From assembly GCF_050948175.1 (NCBI RefSeq), contig NC_135200.1, forward strand, positions 2,852,001-2,916,000: a stretch of DNA of 64,000 nucleotides, written 5' to 3'. Made by a program: the position numbers and the translations under genes. Below, piece by piece: positions 38,147 to 50,300 of this stretch. The notes under the pieces are model-generated. The model did no database searches. It was not told the origin of the DNA and worked only from the letters and a program-made list of their open reading frames with translations. This DNA comes from Xylocopa sonorina (Eukaryota; Arthropoda; Insecta; Hymenoptera; Apidae). Position 1 is the stretch's first letter. Each line of letters starts with the position of its first letter.

Positions 38147-38934
38147 TCGGCGAGATATAGTGACTCGACCGGGATTCATATGTGCGATGCATATGTACAC
38201 GATTATTTTCAGTGAAAAGTATGTAATTTTCTGTTGAAGTTATACTATTTCACTCCTTTTGAAATGTCAGTCATAAATTTTATATCTTAAATTTTCAAGA
38301 CATATATTCTGTCTCGTGGCAAAGAATTTGATCGTAAAAAGATAAAGTGGAATTTATTACAGCTACTTGATTGTCTATTTTACTGTGTAGCAAATTGATA
38401 ATAATGTTTTGCTATTTTTGGACATTTTGTTATTGAAAAATTTGAGATAATGGTATGGATCGCCTTACTTGGTATGACAATTTTGCTGCAACGCAAAGTG
38501 TTTGCTTGAAAAATATCATAGAGTAGTAGTTTTCTTTTCTTCAGCTGCCTATTTCAATTGCCGAGCGTAGAAAAGTGTGCTCTTGACTGGTTACATTGCA
38601 CTTGAAATTGTCGTGTCCGAGTACAAAAGTAACAATAGCAACGAGCCCATATACGTTTCAATATGGAGCCCATACATGGGTCCACTGTGCGCATATTGAA
38701 CAATTGCTCGCGAATCTATAAATGGGTTCTCCACAGCGCACAATGAACGACTATTTCCAACCCGCACGCGTGTCCACAGCGCTCAAAGAATTAATCTACA
38801 ACGCTAGACCTTGCCAAATGTACATGTACACATATTAAAAACATCGGTTCTCCATATCTCGCCATATTACACTTACTATACCTTCCTCGCGAGCAGGATA
38901 GACACGAATCGCATCGACAAAATCGATTACGCGT

Positions 38935-38957
38935 TTCTCTCTCTCTCTCTCTCTCTT
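38935..38957. repeat. (CT)n microsatellite
   Basis: A CT dinucleotide run in the intron of the AJM1 homolog. Confidence 0.9.
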
Positions 38958-39710
38958 TCATAAATCGAACAGTATTTAATTCCCAAGAAGAGAATTTAGG
39001 GGAGCTGTAGACTACATTTAGAATCATTAGTGCGAATCTTCTGACGAGTTCGCACGACTGCTCGAAAAGTCTGCGAGGATGGCTGCTGTCGTGCAAACAC
39101 GAGGAAACATCATATATGCATCTATATATATATATACAGTGGTCGTAGAAGAGTAGGAAAAAGGACGATCGTATGTTAACGAAGGGGCACCGTGACACCT
39201 TGAGAAGACTGGAAGATATTGCGAGCACGCCAACTACGGTGCTAGGCATTCGAGGGGGTGAACGAGCCTGCGCGCGGAGTAGGACAGTTTCACGCGAATT
39301 GAAAGAGTGCGCTGGGTTTCGTTGAATCGCCGTGCTTTCGAGAGAGCAATTTTCGTTAGTAAACACACAGAGAACCGGGGGAACAAACAAACGGCGGATG
39401 AGACAGCCAGAGTCGTCGGTTTCGCCGCTTTCAACTGCAGCGCGGCGAAGAGGCACGCCCGTGTTAAGTATTATGCGTTATTGTACGAACGTAAACACGT
39501 GGAGGAACGATTATGCGACAACAGTCCGAGCGGAGTTGTTAGACGAGAACGCGCGAGACGTAGCGGCAAGATAGAACATCCAGAGACAGACGGAAGAAGA
39601 GAGGCGACGTGTGGATGCAGAGACAAAGAGAGAGATTTCACATCAAGAGTAGATCAGGAAAACTCAAAATTACCTTTGTCGTAGAGAGTAAAAGTAGTGA
39701 TGGTGTAGTG

Positions 39711-39759
39711 GTGGTGGTGGTGGTGGTGGTAGGATGGTATTTTTTTTTTTTTTTTTTTT
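39711..39759. repeat. (GGT)n followed by T20 tract
   Basis: GGT repeats (39711-39730) and an uninterrupted run of 20 T (39740-39759) lie 24 bp beyond the donor of the poly-Gln exon. On the transcribed minus strand they read as poly-A followed by ACC repeats. Confidence 0.9.
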
Positions 39760-39782
39760 GGCAGGGGTTGTTTAGTGCTCAC

Positions 39783-39978
39783 CTCTGGGGCTGGTCGACC
39801 TTGCTCCGCCCCTGTCGTCCCAGTCTTCAGGTCGAGGTCGAGGCGACAGCCTGCCACCTCCACCAACCTCCTGACCGCTTTGCACGTAGTGCACAATGGC
39901 CGAGGTTACTTCCTTTATCGAGTTCCTTACCTCTAGCTGCTGATTCGTTGTCTGCTGCTGTTGTTGCTGTTGTTGCTG
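39783..39978 (-). CDS. AJM1 homolog, internal exon starting with poly-Gln
   Basis: The acceptor TTTCTCTTCGCAG is followed at once by nine Gln codons (CAG/CAA), and the donor is CCCAGAG/GTGAGC. The length is 196 bp, phase 0 in and phase 1 out. After the Gln tract the peptide reads TTNQQLEVRNSIKEVTSAIV and HYVQSGQEVGGGG, then a Pro/Arg-rich stretch and EDWDDRGGARSTSPR. The segment around IKEVTSAIVHYVQ looks like a short helix. An internal GGTAAG (AGAGGTAAGG) resembles a donor but is in coding frame here. Codon phase fits both neighbours exactly. The acceptor is a CAGCAG tandem. Confidence 0.8.
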
Positions 39979-41807
39979 CTGCGAAGAGAAATGCTGGCTT
40001 TATTGCGTCGTTCAACGACTTCCATCGATGCTCGAAAATGTAATTATAGGTGGGACGCGATAAAATTAGTAATACGTAGGGGAGGTTAATTCGTTGTAAT
40101 TAGAAAAATTAGCATCGATCTTTAGGTATACATTTTTCTCAATATTTCACATGGGTATATCTATTCGGTCAATTTAATTAAGAAATGTAAATGTTTTTTT
40201 ATCATTTTTTCGTTTGGGCTTTTGTTCTCTACGTTTGATTCTCCTGATTTCGAATATTACACGGAACATTCGGTGTTCTATTTCAAATGAAAGCGCAGTA
40301 CGAAGTTGCGGTGGAAATGATAATTGAAAATTGCGGCAAACTCCTGTCATGTAACAATTATAATAATTAAGTGTATTAAATAATAATCAACGTATTTGAA
40401 AGAGAACATAGTGGAAAATTAATGTCGAATCGTCGCAATATTTGTCAATGATTTCGACGGTCCTGCAACGTTCATTACGATTTTATGAAAATAATTATTA
40501 ATCACGTTTCTGATATATCGATTATTGGTGTAACAATTGGGAAAGCCAACAATATTTAATAATCAATCATCCGTTGCTCGTGAATTATTAAGTCCCTTCG
40601 ATTCACGGATTTAAATTAATAATCATTTGCCAATACTATTATACGTCATGGTATTCAAGTGAAAATCGAAGAATTCAAACGTATCTAAAAAATCTAAGAT
40701 CCTATGAGATTTTCGAACGCATCAACAATGTCTCAATCGAGTAACCAAATTTACTTGAAAATGAATATCATTCTATTCCAAAGACCAATAAGATACTTTT
40801 TAAACCAAGCAAATATTTCTTCGGTGCGATTCAAAGAAGCCGCCTTCTACTACTAATAAACTGTTTTTTCAGCGTACGTGCTTTTCTCTGCTAGTCGAAA
40901 GGTCGAACGTCCAATTTTGGTTCACCCGAGTAAAGTTCAGCCAAACGACGTGCAACGTGATTAAAAAAAAAAAGAAGAGGAACGAGGAATATCTATCAGG
41001 CGTCCGATCGTCGTTAAACTTAATTCGAATGAACGCTAACGACCACGAGAATAGACACTTGAACACTCCCGCGGTAACGAGAAGGTGATTAAAAGTTCGC
41101 AAAGTAGGACAATAGTCGCGGCGCGGGTCTAACCTTCGAGGAGGGTGATTCGTGGTAACAGTCAATTTGTCGCGGATCGCAGAGGCCACGAGACGTCGGG
41201 ACACCGGGGATTTCTGTCAGAATTTCTAATTATAGAGACGTCGCTGCGTTTGCCCGCTGTCTGCAGAAATTAAAAATAAATTGGACAAAGAGGAAGACGC
41301 GGAGGACGCGGACAGAGGGGCCACGGTTCGAGGCCAAATCACGCGGATTTAGGAGCGATTATTCGAACGGGGAGAATCGACCAATTCTCGACGGAACGCT
41401 CGCATCGCAATCGCGAATTTAATTCCGTCATAAACTTTAGGAAATCCGTTGGTGCAAAAGATTCAAAATTTCAATTCGAATCTCTCAGAATTAATAGTAA
41501 CGAAACTGTGAACAATTATATTTAAATCTAAAATAACGATTCTGTAGTAATTGATTTTTGTCACTTAAAATTAATTTAGTGTTAAAAAAAAAACATTATT
41601 ATTATACACACTTTAAATTTAAATTAATGTAAGGTAACTTCAGATTGTTCCAAATCAAACAACTTCAAATCAAGTACAATAATTTGAATGATCTGAACAT
41701 GGTCAGATTGCAAAACCAGTTCTTAATGATACTAAAAAATAGCTTCACGATGTAGATACCGGTTAAGCGATAACGTAAGAATTAAACGTTAATACACGTG
41801 TACAAAC
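39979..41807 (-). other. 1.8-kb intron of AJM1 homolog
   Basis: No exon or array was recognised. It is AT-rich from 40050 to 40850 and GC-richer at 40900-41400. Confidence 0.55.
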
Positions 41808-42028
41808 CTTGTTGGCTGCTTGCAACTGGGGGAGAATACCCTGAGCAAGACGTTCCGCCGGTGTTCGCGGGTTCGTCAGCCGTTCCTGAGAACGCCAGCC
41901 CAAGTATGGCTGTCGATGGTTGAAGGACGACCTCGCTGAACTTGCTGGCGAACTTCCGGCGCTGTTCAACAGACTTGTACTCCATCTCGAAAATACAGGC
42001 GGCGTTGGACTCGGGCTTAGAAGGGCGC
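41808..42028 (-). CDS. AJM1 homolog, internal exon (Ser-rich, GWRSQERL motif)
   Basis: The acceptor TTGATTTGTTTAG and donor AACAAG/GTTTGT bound 221 bp, phase 1 in and phase 0 out. In this frame the peptide reads ALLSPSPTPPVFSRWSTS, SSPASSARSSFNHRQ and PYLGWRSQERLTNPRTPAER, ending in LPQLQAANK. A second frame is also open across the exon but does not match the phases of either neighbour, so the first was chosen. The serine-rich composition and Arg/Ser spacing suggest phosphorylation-rich disordered sequence, which is inference. No named domain is recognised. Confidence 0.75.
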
Positions 42029-44030
42029 CTAAACAAATCAATTATAGTCGGTTACTATCTCATTGCTAATTTCTGTAATTCCTATTTTGGTCGTGCAGTA
42101 AAAATTCCCAATAATAATGGTAGCACAAATTTTGTAGCTATTATGCAGCTATAAAACTGAAGTAACGACTATGTTTAACAAGCAATATTGAAGTCACGAG
42201 AATCGCCTTGCGAAATATAAATTAAGGATGCATTCTTTTTACTTAGTTTTATGGAACTCTTACCTTAATGCATACTTATAATAAAATTAAAACGACCTTT
42301 TTAAATTGTATTCATAAAAATATAAATCTGCTAAAATATAAATAAAAACACTCCTAAATTGAACGATAATCACTCTTGGATGACTCTAGAGAACGTTGTT
42401 TCTGATTTTCCAGAAATTGTAGCAAAAATTACACCGCGCTATCGTTTCTGTTCCCTCTTCATCCTTGAGATACACATAAATGCAGGCGTAATTACCATGG
42501 GCACACGATCCAGGGTAAATAACTAGTTTCAGGTTTAACGACTGCCATACCGCGACACCGTCGTTGGAGTTCGGACTCGTTTTACAGCCGCGTTTGTCAC
42601 TCGATCCGGGTTTGGAAACGGATTACAACGGAAGAGTTTGATCGACGGTTTTGCGTGTCGAATAATATGTTGCCCGGGGACTTTTCAACGACGGAATAAA
42701 AGCCCTGACAGCTGCCTGACGTCGAGGCTGGTACCTAGCAAGCTGCCACGAAGGTATTCGGGTCTGACGCCGCTGGGAATGGAAACACGTGAGCACGTAT
42801 TGCCAATCCATAAGCTCTCAGCAGTGGACGTGCGTTATTTCGTTGCATCATTTTCGAATTCCAATAGACGCGAGGTCGCAGAGCATTCCTGTTAATTTTA
42901 CTAAGCGGAAACTTGCATCTCTCGCTGCCGCAAATTAAAATGCAAGTGAATTTCATTTTAATCCTCCACTAATTATACCGTAAAAATCTTGTCAGCCTCT
43001 TCAGTTTTCTTAGTAAAGCAAGTTGCATTAAATAAATAATCGGTATCAATGTCGTTTAAAGCAGGGATCTTCCAATTTTGTAACGAACGATAGAATATTC
43101 AAAATCTAGGTAGTAAATATGAAGAAAAACGTTTTAATATTCCTCTATTATATTAGGATATTCTGTGGACGCCTAGGGTCCCGTGGAACATGATTTGAAT
43201 AACACGATTTGGTTTAAAGGGTCAAAAAATCAGAGAGAAACGCGGATCGTGACCAGACACCGTTTAAAAAGGGTGCCTCGGCGAACTCTGCCCTTTTCAG
43301 ACAGGCATTCGGCCAGGAATCCACGGCAGCGGGGCGTATAGCCCTTTAAATCTGATAATTAGAGGCAACCCTTAACGGATCGCGTTCTCTCGTTAGAGGA
43401 GCGTCCTCGAACGTACCCCGAGCCACCCCAGAATGGCGAACCCTCCCGTCGCGGTGAGCCAACAGGACTCCACGGCTGGCAGACGATTACACTCGACAGG
43501 GCTGAATTAATCGAGTTAATCTGCTACGCTAAATTTATTAGGCGCTTCCTATTAGCCGTTACTCGCCGGAGAGTATATTCGCGAGGCTGCGTCGACGGAA
43601 CAGCGAGAGTCTGAGAGGGTAAACGAGGTAGGCGAGATTGCGCGTGTGTGCACCGAGAGAGAGCGCGAGAAAGTGAGCGAGAGAGCGAGGCTATGAATGA
43701 CCGATTGAATGAAAGAGCGAAATCGTGAGAAAGAGAGAGAAAGGGAGAAGCGGTTAGCGGATGAGGGAGGGCGAGGCGGTGGGACGCGGATAAATGAAAT
43801 TGGCCGACACTCAGCTCTCGCTACGCGCTAATTTCGGACTTTGCTGGGCATTTTCATCGAGTTCGCTCGATATTGCGTTGCTTTATTGCAAACCGTTCCG
43901 AACAGACGGCTATAGTGAGTGACTCCTATCTTTTTCCGTCTAGTTTCACAGGATTTACACACTAATACTTGTTTCTAATTTGAATAAAAGAAAGTAACGA
44001 CGGTAAGAGTAAGAGTAGCGCAAATAAAGT

Positions 44031-44071
<41 letters not shown>

Positions 44072-44076
44072 CCTAC
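42029..44076 (-). other. 2.0-kb intron of AJM1 homolog
   Basis: No exon was found here. It contains purine-rich GAGAG stretches near 43610-43760 and the CT/GA microsatellite next to the upstream donor. Confidence 0.55.
44030..44070. repeat. (GA)n microsatellite abutting a 5' splice site
   Basis: About 20 GA units on the plus strand read as CT units on the transcribed strand, starting about 7 bases into the intron after the donor of the exon ending at 44077. Confidence 0.95.
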
Positions 44077-44320
44077 CTGTAGTCGGCTGTCTATTAGAAG
44101 ACGACGAAAGGGACGAGAGGGAAGTGGTTTTCGAGCCGAGAGCACGCCATCCTCCGTGCTGCGACGCATCGGAGTGCCTCTTTAACCGGAAGCCATCGCG
44201 AGCCGCGGGAGAGTTCTTGTACCAATCCGGGACGTTCAGTCTTTGCAGAGACCGCTGCACTCGAAGCTCGTGCTCGCTGGGCACCCGTTCACCCACTTTC
44301 TGCAGCTCGTTCTCCGGCGG
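44077..44320 (-). CDS. AJM1 homolog, most upstream exon identified
   Basis: The acceptor GTTTGTTACAG and donor ACTACAG/GTAGGC bound 244 bp, phase 0 in and phase 1 out. The peptide begins PPENELQKVGERVPSEHELR and continues VQRSLQRLNVPDWYKNSP, then a basic/Ser-rich segment with SLSSLSSSSN. The charged first half looks like a conserved island; no named domain is recognised. The same frame is open upstream of the acceptor to an ATG at 44368. An alternative transcript starting there is possible, but the good acceptor favours splicing. Exons further 5' were not found. Confidence 0.75.
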
Positions 44321-47300
44321 CTGTAACAAACGCCAATAATTTCTTTTATCAATTAAACGCACCGACACGATCGATCCTTTAAGAAAATTTGATCAAACTG
44401 ATGAAATCTTTCTAATCAGCAATTAATCGTAGCCATTCATAGAAACGAGTTATTTAAAAAAAAAAGAGGAAACGGGAAATGGAAATTAATATTTATTCGA
44501 ATCCGTGGTGGCTTAACTCTGAACGCGTATCGCGCAACGATACGAGCCGGAAAATTTACATAGAACGTCGTTGCAATTATTCCCAGTAATTTATTCAATT
44601 ATTCTTGGCAAAATAGCTCCATTAAACGTGCCCATACATCAAACGTGAGAACCTCGCGACGCTGGTTACGACTTCCACGTTACGCAATTCGCGTTTCGTG
44701 CAGCCTGATCGCCGTACCATCGAGAGGTTCCTCCCCTGCGATTTACTATTATAGACGGAAGCGTAATCAGCTGAAATAACCCGTTATGTTCTTAGATTTC
44801 GCCCGTCGAATATCCAGCGATTCTATTATATTACCGGGACTCCATGTAAACGCGCGATCGTGCTTTTGTCGGTGTTGCATAATTCTATTTAATGCGAGGT
44901 ACTTTCGTGGCCCAGTGATTCTGCTGCACCACTTCATTTTTAATGCCACCCATGCATAACAACGTTGCAGACCATTCCAAGAGATTAAAACATTTTTAAA
45001 TAAACTATAATTTTATTTTAAATGTTTTGAAATAATATTAAATTGCCATTTATATCGCGTTGGCTCGAATATCACTGAAACTAACGTGTAATCAATAAAA
45101 TAAGTTTCCACTAGACCGCTGTGTAGTCTTAACCAACAAACCCTCGCAGAGTATATAACTACATAAAATGAACAGGCACGTTAGCGCAAATAGTTTCATA
45201 ATCGCTCATCATACCATGTTCAAGATTCACGATATCGATCAACGAGTATACTCCAACATGCATATTACCAACGTCGAGACCAACATCGAACATCTGCACA
45301 CGATTTGCACACGAAGTTTAAAGTATAAAACAGCTCCGTCGTTGGAATTGGAAATCAGTGTCGCGCAACGCACCGTACGAAGTATGCGATCGCTTCTCGT
45401 CCGGTTAAAAACCGTTTAAAAGCGTTCTCCAATGTCACGGAGGTTGCGTGCGGGGGCGAGATGGACCGTCGCGGAGAACGATCGATCGATTTCCACGGGG
45501 AAAACGCGGGGGCGTGCCTCCGCGATGGGGGCAACGCCGGATACCTGCCAGCGAAGGCCGAACGAAAGGTAGATCTGAAAATCTCGATCCCTCCCATGCG
45601 TGGGAAGCACATGAAAGTCGGGCAATTTTTAGGATGGCTGAGTTTGCTGGCTCGTGATTTCGATTGTTACGAAGATTGTGGCAAGTTGAAGGGGATAATT
45701 GAAATGTTGGAGGGTAACGACGGCACTTCGCGTTCCTCGGTGTTCCTCGAAATATCACAGACGAAACTTATAAGCGCTCTGCGGGGGTGCATTTTTCTTT
45801 TATCTTTTAAATGTTACTTTTACTAAGTTAAATTTTACTCGATTTTGTAATTTGTAATTGATAATTTGTTCCTTCTATCGTTCGCGCTTGAGAAATAGAC
45901 GGAGTCGGATTTTAAAGTTTCAATAAAACGAAACGCGACTGGCATTGCAATTAAAGAAATCCAGTTGATCTTAAATATGGAAATGCGATAATATTTGTGG
46001 TTGTAAATTACGAACGGCAAGTTCGGAGAACGGAAGTCTATCCTTGCAGGGCGTCCAAATTTAGTGGCTCGTTTACGTTGGAACGCATAGCTCGCCTCGA
46101 GTAATCAAGATTTGTTTTCACTCGCGATACAGCTGCGAAAACAGTCTTACTTCGCTATACGCCGTCGCTCACTCTGGTGTCTAGGTCACTACGTTCTCGC
46201 GAATCGGCCAATCAAAAGCGGAAAACGATCTTTTCTCACCAAAAAGGTACGCGAACAACACAGTGAAACCTCGAGGTCGTAATATTCAAACTAGAATCCT
46301 ACTAACATCATTTTGCTTTTTTCTTAATTAATCAAGTAAATTTTTTCTAATTACTAAAACAAGTAGTTAAGAGCTTGAAGAAATAAAGATAATATTATTT
46401 ATTATTTATAACTATTAGCAAACGTCAACTAGAAATAATATAAGCAGAATTCATCATTTTAATTATAAATCTAATTTTTTAAAGTGATATAATAAGAGGA
46501 ATACCAGCATGATTGCATTTCCTTAAACATTTCCTTGCAAGACAGAAAATTGAATATTTAATATTTAAATGAATAAAATAATGAATAATTTTAATGAATA
46601 TAATAATCTGTAATTGGTTCACAGATGTGATAACAAATACGTTTACGTTGAGTTATCATCGGTAGAGTTTATACAGACCTGGGATACTGGTTCCACGATA
46701 CGATCTTTTATCATTTCTGCGGCTATTGACGCGTCAAACAGGCTAACAACCCTTTTGAAGTCGATCATGGTCTTTAACCTCGGCTCGATTGAAGTTCTCT
46801 CCGGTCATTCGACGACCGTCTTTCTACGATCGATACCACACACGATTACGGTTGTGTATTAACTCTGGTCATTGCCGTTACGAGTGTCTCGTCGTATTTC
46901 ATGAATTCTTACCGAGCTATTGAAACGTGATAATTAAAGCGCCATTCTATATATTGTATCTCGTACTTACTTGTATCTCGTTACTTTTGCGAGCGCTCAG
47001 ATTAAGAAGAAACGACGGAAAAATAATTAACCCTCTATAGGCCGAATTTTTTCTATCTGCAAATAGTTTGCAAGGCATTAGCTTTGATATCAACAGTTTT
47101 TCGAATGAAATTTCAATCTCTCATTATGTTCGTTAAAAGTAAAGCTTTCGTTCATAAAACAAATATGCAGGATATATAAATTGTCGTGAATCGTGCGTTT
47201 AATACATTACTAAAGAAAACAAGACAGAGAATTTGACTTTTAATAAAAATAATATTTCAAATGTTCGATTGGAAAAACGGTTATTAATAAAAAACAAAAT

Positions 47301-50300
47301 AGATATATACATTTTGGAACCCACGAGCGTGATTGTACACGATGTGATGACACCTTGCACAATTTTGTCTTTCAGATTTAAAATTACCGCAAAAATAAAA
47401 ATAGAACCAGAGCTGAAACTGTTAAAAGTGTGTTGCAATTTGACGCCGTTTAAACAATTTGAACCGTGCTCTATCGAAAGTAACGATTAAAAGAGACGCG
47501 CCATTCCACGATAGCATTGTCCTGCGCGCGCATAGAAATGTATAACGATGAGATTATGCGAAGGCTCGCGTAAGATTTCCATACGGCATACAAAGAGACG
47601 GTAACGGGACCTAATCCCGTCGAAAAACAAAGGATAGAGAGTGGAACGTGTTGGCTGGCCTACGCGCGTCGTGTCTTCCTTTGGTTATTAACGTTCCAAC
47701 AACGGTCCGCCATGTGCCACGCGCGCGCGCGCGCGCGCGCCCATGAGAACCGCGAGACTTGCGAGAATGGCAAAAAGTTATTTCCAGTCTGAAACTTCGC
47801 CGAGCTAACGAACCGGGTGAAAACCCCTTTCAGTGATCGTCAACTGGACCATTTTCTACGCGATCCGCCATATTTATAGCGACCACGTTCAATCGATGTT
47901 CTAATTTCCCGACGATCGCCTCCGACGATGTTTAGAAGTTTCGTTTAACGTGGAAAAATAACGCGACGTACTTATAGAACGAATATTAACAAACATGTGA
48001 AACACTCGTTGGCATCTAAACAAGTACCAATTCTTCAAGAACGTAATTATTTTTCAACTTACAATTTATTAATTTACGTTTTACGTTTATCAATTTAAAT
48101 AACTAACCTAATCTAAACTGACCATTTTGGTAACAAAATACTTATCGAAAATAGATTTCAATACTGACCATTTAATTTGTTGCCTTAGTGTTAATGTTTA
48201 TTATTTGCACGTAGCAGTGTACGCTGACTAATCTGTAGAGTGAACGATGAATCAACGTCATTGAAGAACGCGAAAATTGAAAATTCCACGTAAACAGAAG
48301 GAAATCCGTGCATCGCTCTCGAGAAAGAGGGTCAAGGCGAGTCCGACAAGGAGGGCGGAAACGCATTTCCACGAACGGAAGGGGGGTCTTTCGACAGGGT
48401 GCGTCGGTCGATGAGGTCGATTTTGAACCGCAGCCCCTCTGTCCTCCTAATCAGATTTGATTTCCCGCGTCGCGACAACACGTCCGTTTCTAGCCGTGGC
48501 TCTATTAACGATGCATGCCACGCGATGAAAAACCGCACATGATCGCCATATTCTAACAACGACTGCTGCGTTAGGAAACGTCGAAGGGACGTGCGTATCA
48601 CGCCCACCTGATATTTTGCAACGAAAGCCAGCGCATTAATTAGTCAAGACTCTGGCACGCGATCGAACGTGACGATAATTCGTGCCGCTTTAAAAAGGGA
48701 ATTTAAGTCTCCCGTATAGTTTTACCTGCTCCTGCGAACTGCTGTTTGTTGTCCGTGTCATTTGAAATACGATAACTCTGTTTCTCTTTCTTTTTCAAAT
48801 TAAAACCGTAGAATTGAGAAGAATTTCAATCGTGATAAAAAAGGCAGACATTTCGTACTTCTCGATGCTTTGATTCTGACTTATCTCGAGACCACCGTTA
48901 GTAGATATTTAACGCCCAACATTCGCTATTAACCACGAGTATACCCGTTATATTTCAAATGTGTTTTAATGTTAATTTTCTTGTGTTGGGAATGAAGAAA
49001 ATAAACAAATTTGTTGTTACTGAAAAACAGATCCGTACAGGCGTCGAACAAGTTTAACGTCGAACGACAGTTAACGCCTGTTTTAGTCGTTTGAAAGACA
49101 CTGTTCGTTCCAGTCGCGTGAAAAGCATCGCGCATCCATTGCACCGTTGCAGTTACCACGCGAGTGATCCCGAGGCACGGTAAAATGTCATAGTTTCACG
49201 TTGTAACGCGTCGTTTCTGAACGCTGACGGAAGCTTATTGGCGGAAAGGGGGCCCGGAGCGTTTCCGCGTCCGCGAACAACGGGCTCAACCACGCGGCTC
49301 GCTTCGAGCGCAACGCTGACACGTTACGCAATCGACGTTGCTCGTTGCGGACGGTAAAACGATCGAAAATTTAACTTTACGACGCTTGAATTGTACTTTT
49401 TCTTACAACCGTGAGAAAAATGTGGCGCGATTTGTAGGATGATAAGGAAGAATAGCAATTTTGGAGATCTCTTTTAAGAAACGAGAAAACTTAGTAGAGA
49501 TCGTAGCACAATTAATGAGCATTTGCTTAAATTATTACAATAGCAATTATATGATAGATATTCTGACAAAAAAGTGAGCACTTTTCCAAATAAAATGAAC
49601 TAAAATTTAAATTTATTGGTTAATTAACCTAATTACAACTATGTTTTGTAGAGCTTCTTGTAAAGGATGTAAAAAAGTATATGTATACAATCGAGTAATC
49701 TAAACAGTTTCGAAGAAGGGTGTGGAACAGCGACGGTTGAGCATGCCTGAACGTTCTCCGTGGGAGCTTCATTCTCCTCCCTTTTTCTGTTCTTTCTTCT
49801 TCGTCGCGGTATATCCGTGTCGTCAATTGACGCAAATTGGGGGAAAGCCGCGGTTAAAGACGTTCTCCACATCCGCCATTAGCCGGGCAAAGACCCCGCC
49901 ACGATGGTTCTTGCGTCAAAGTGCATCTGCGTCCCCGATGCACCGCGGCAGAGTCGCACCCGCCCGGTAATGCACCGGATACGTATCGCGACCCAAGGAT
50001 GCTGCGCGCCATCGTGCTCTAAATTCGCTTCGCCACTCGATCGTGGCAAATCGATAGGCCGCTGATGCTATCGAGGCCTTTCAAGTCGATTCGCGAACCG
50101 CGTCCCACACTTTTTTTACACCAAAGGAAATTATTTTACCACGATGAATTCCTATCTGACACGGCTGTGCGCGAGCTTCCAACGCGCGAAAAGCCTCGTT
50201 TTGCATTGGTTAAGTTCGTTTCACCACTTGACTCTGAGTAACGCGAAACCAATGGTCCAGAAACACTCGACCACTCGATTTAAGTGCGAACGAAGGAGTC

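Larger units (their letters stand above)
36236..39782 (-). other. 3.5-kb intron of AJM1 homolog
   Basis: No further exon of the minus-strand gene could be fixed here. It contains a GC-rich island at 37.6-38.15 kb, a CT repeat, GGT repeats and a poly-T tract just downstream of the preceding exon. Confidence 0.55.

Noticed and set aside
41782..42036. Alternative minus-strand frame over the exon at 41808-42028
   Set aside because: It is open and protein-like in places, but its phase does not match either neighbouring exon.
45416..45826. Overlapping 107- and 121-codon frames on opposite strands
   Set aside because: GC-rich chance frames without domain, splice support or phase match to the AJM1 homolog.
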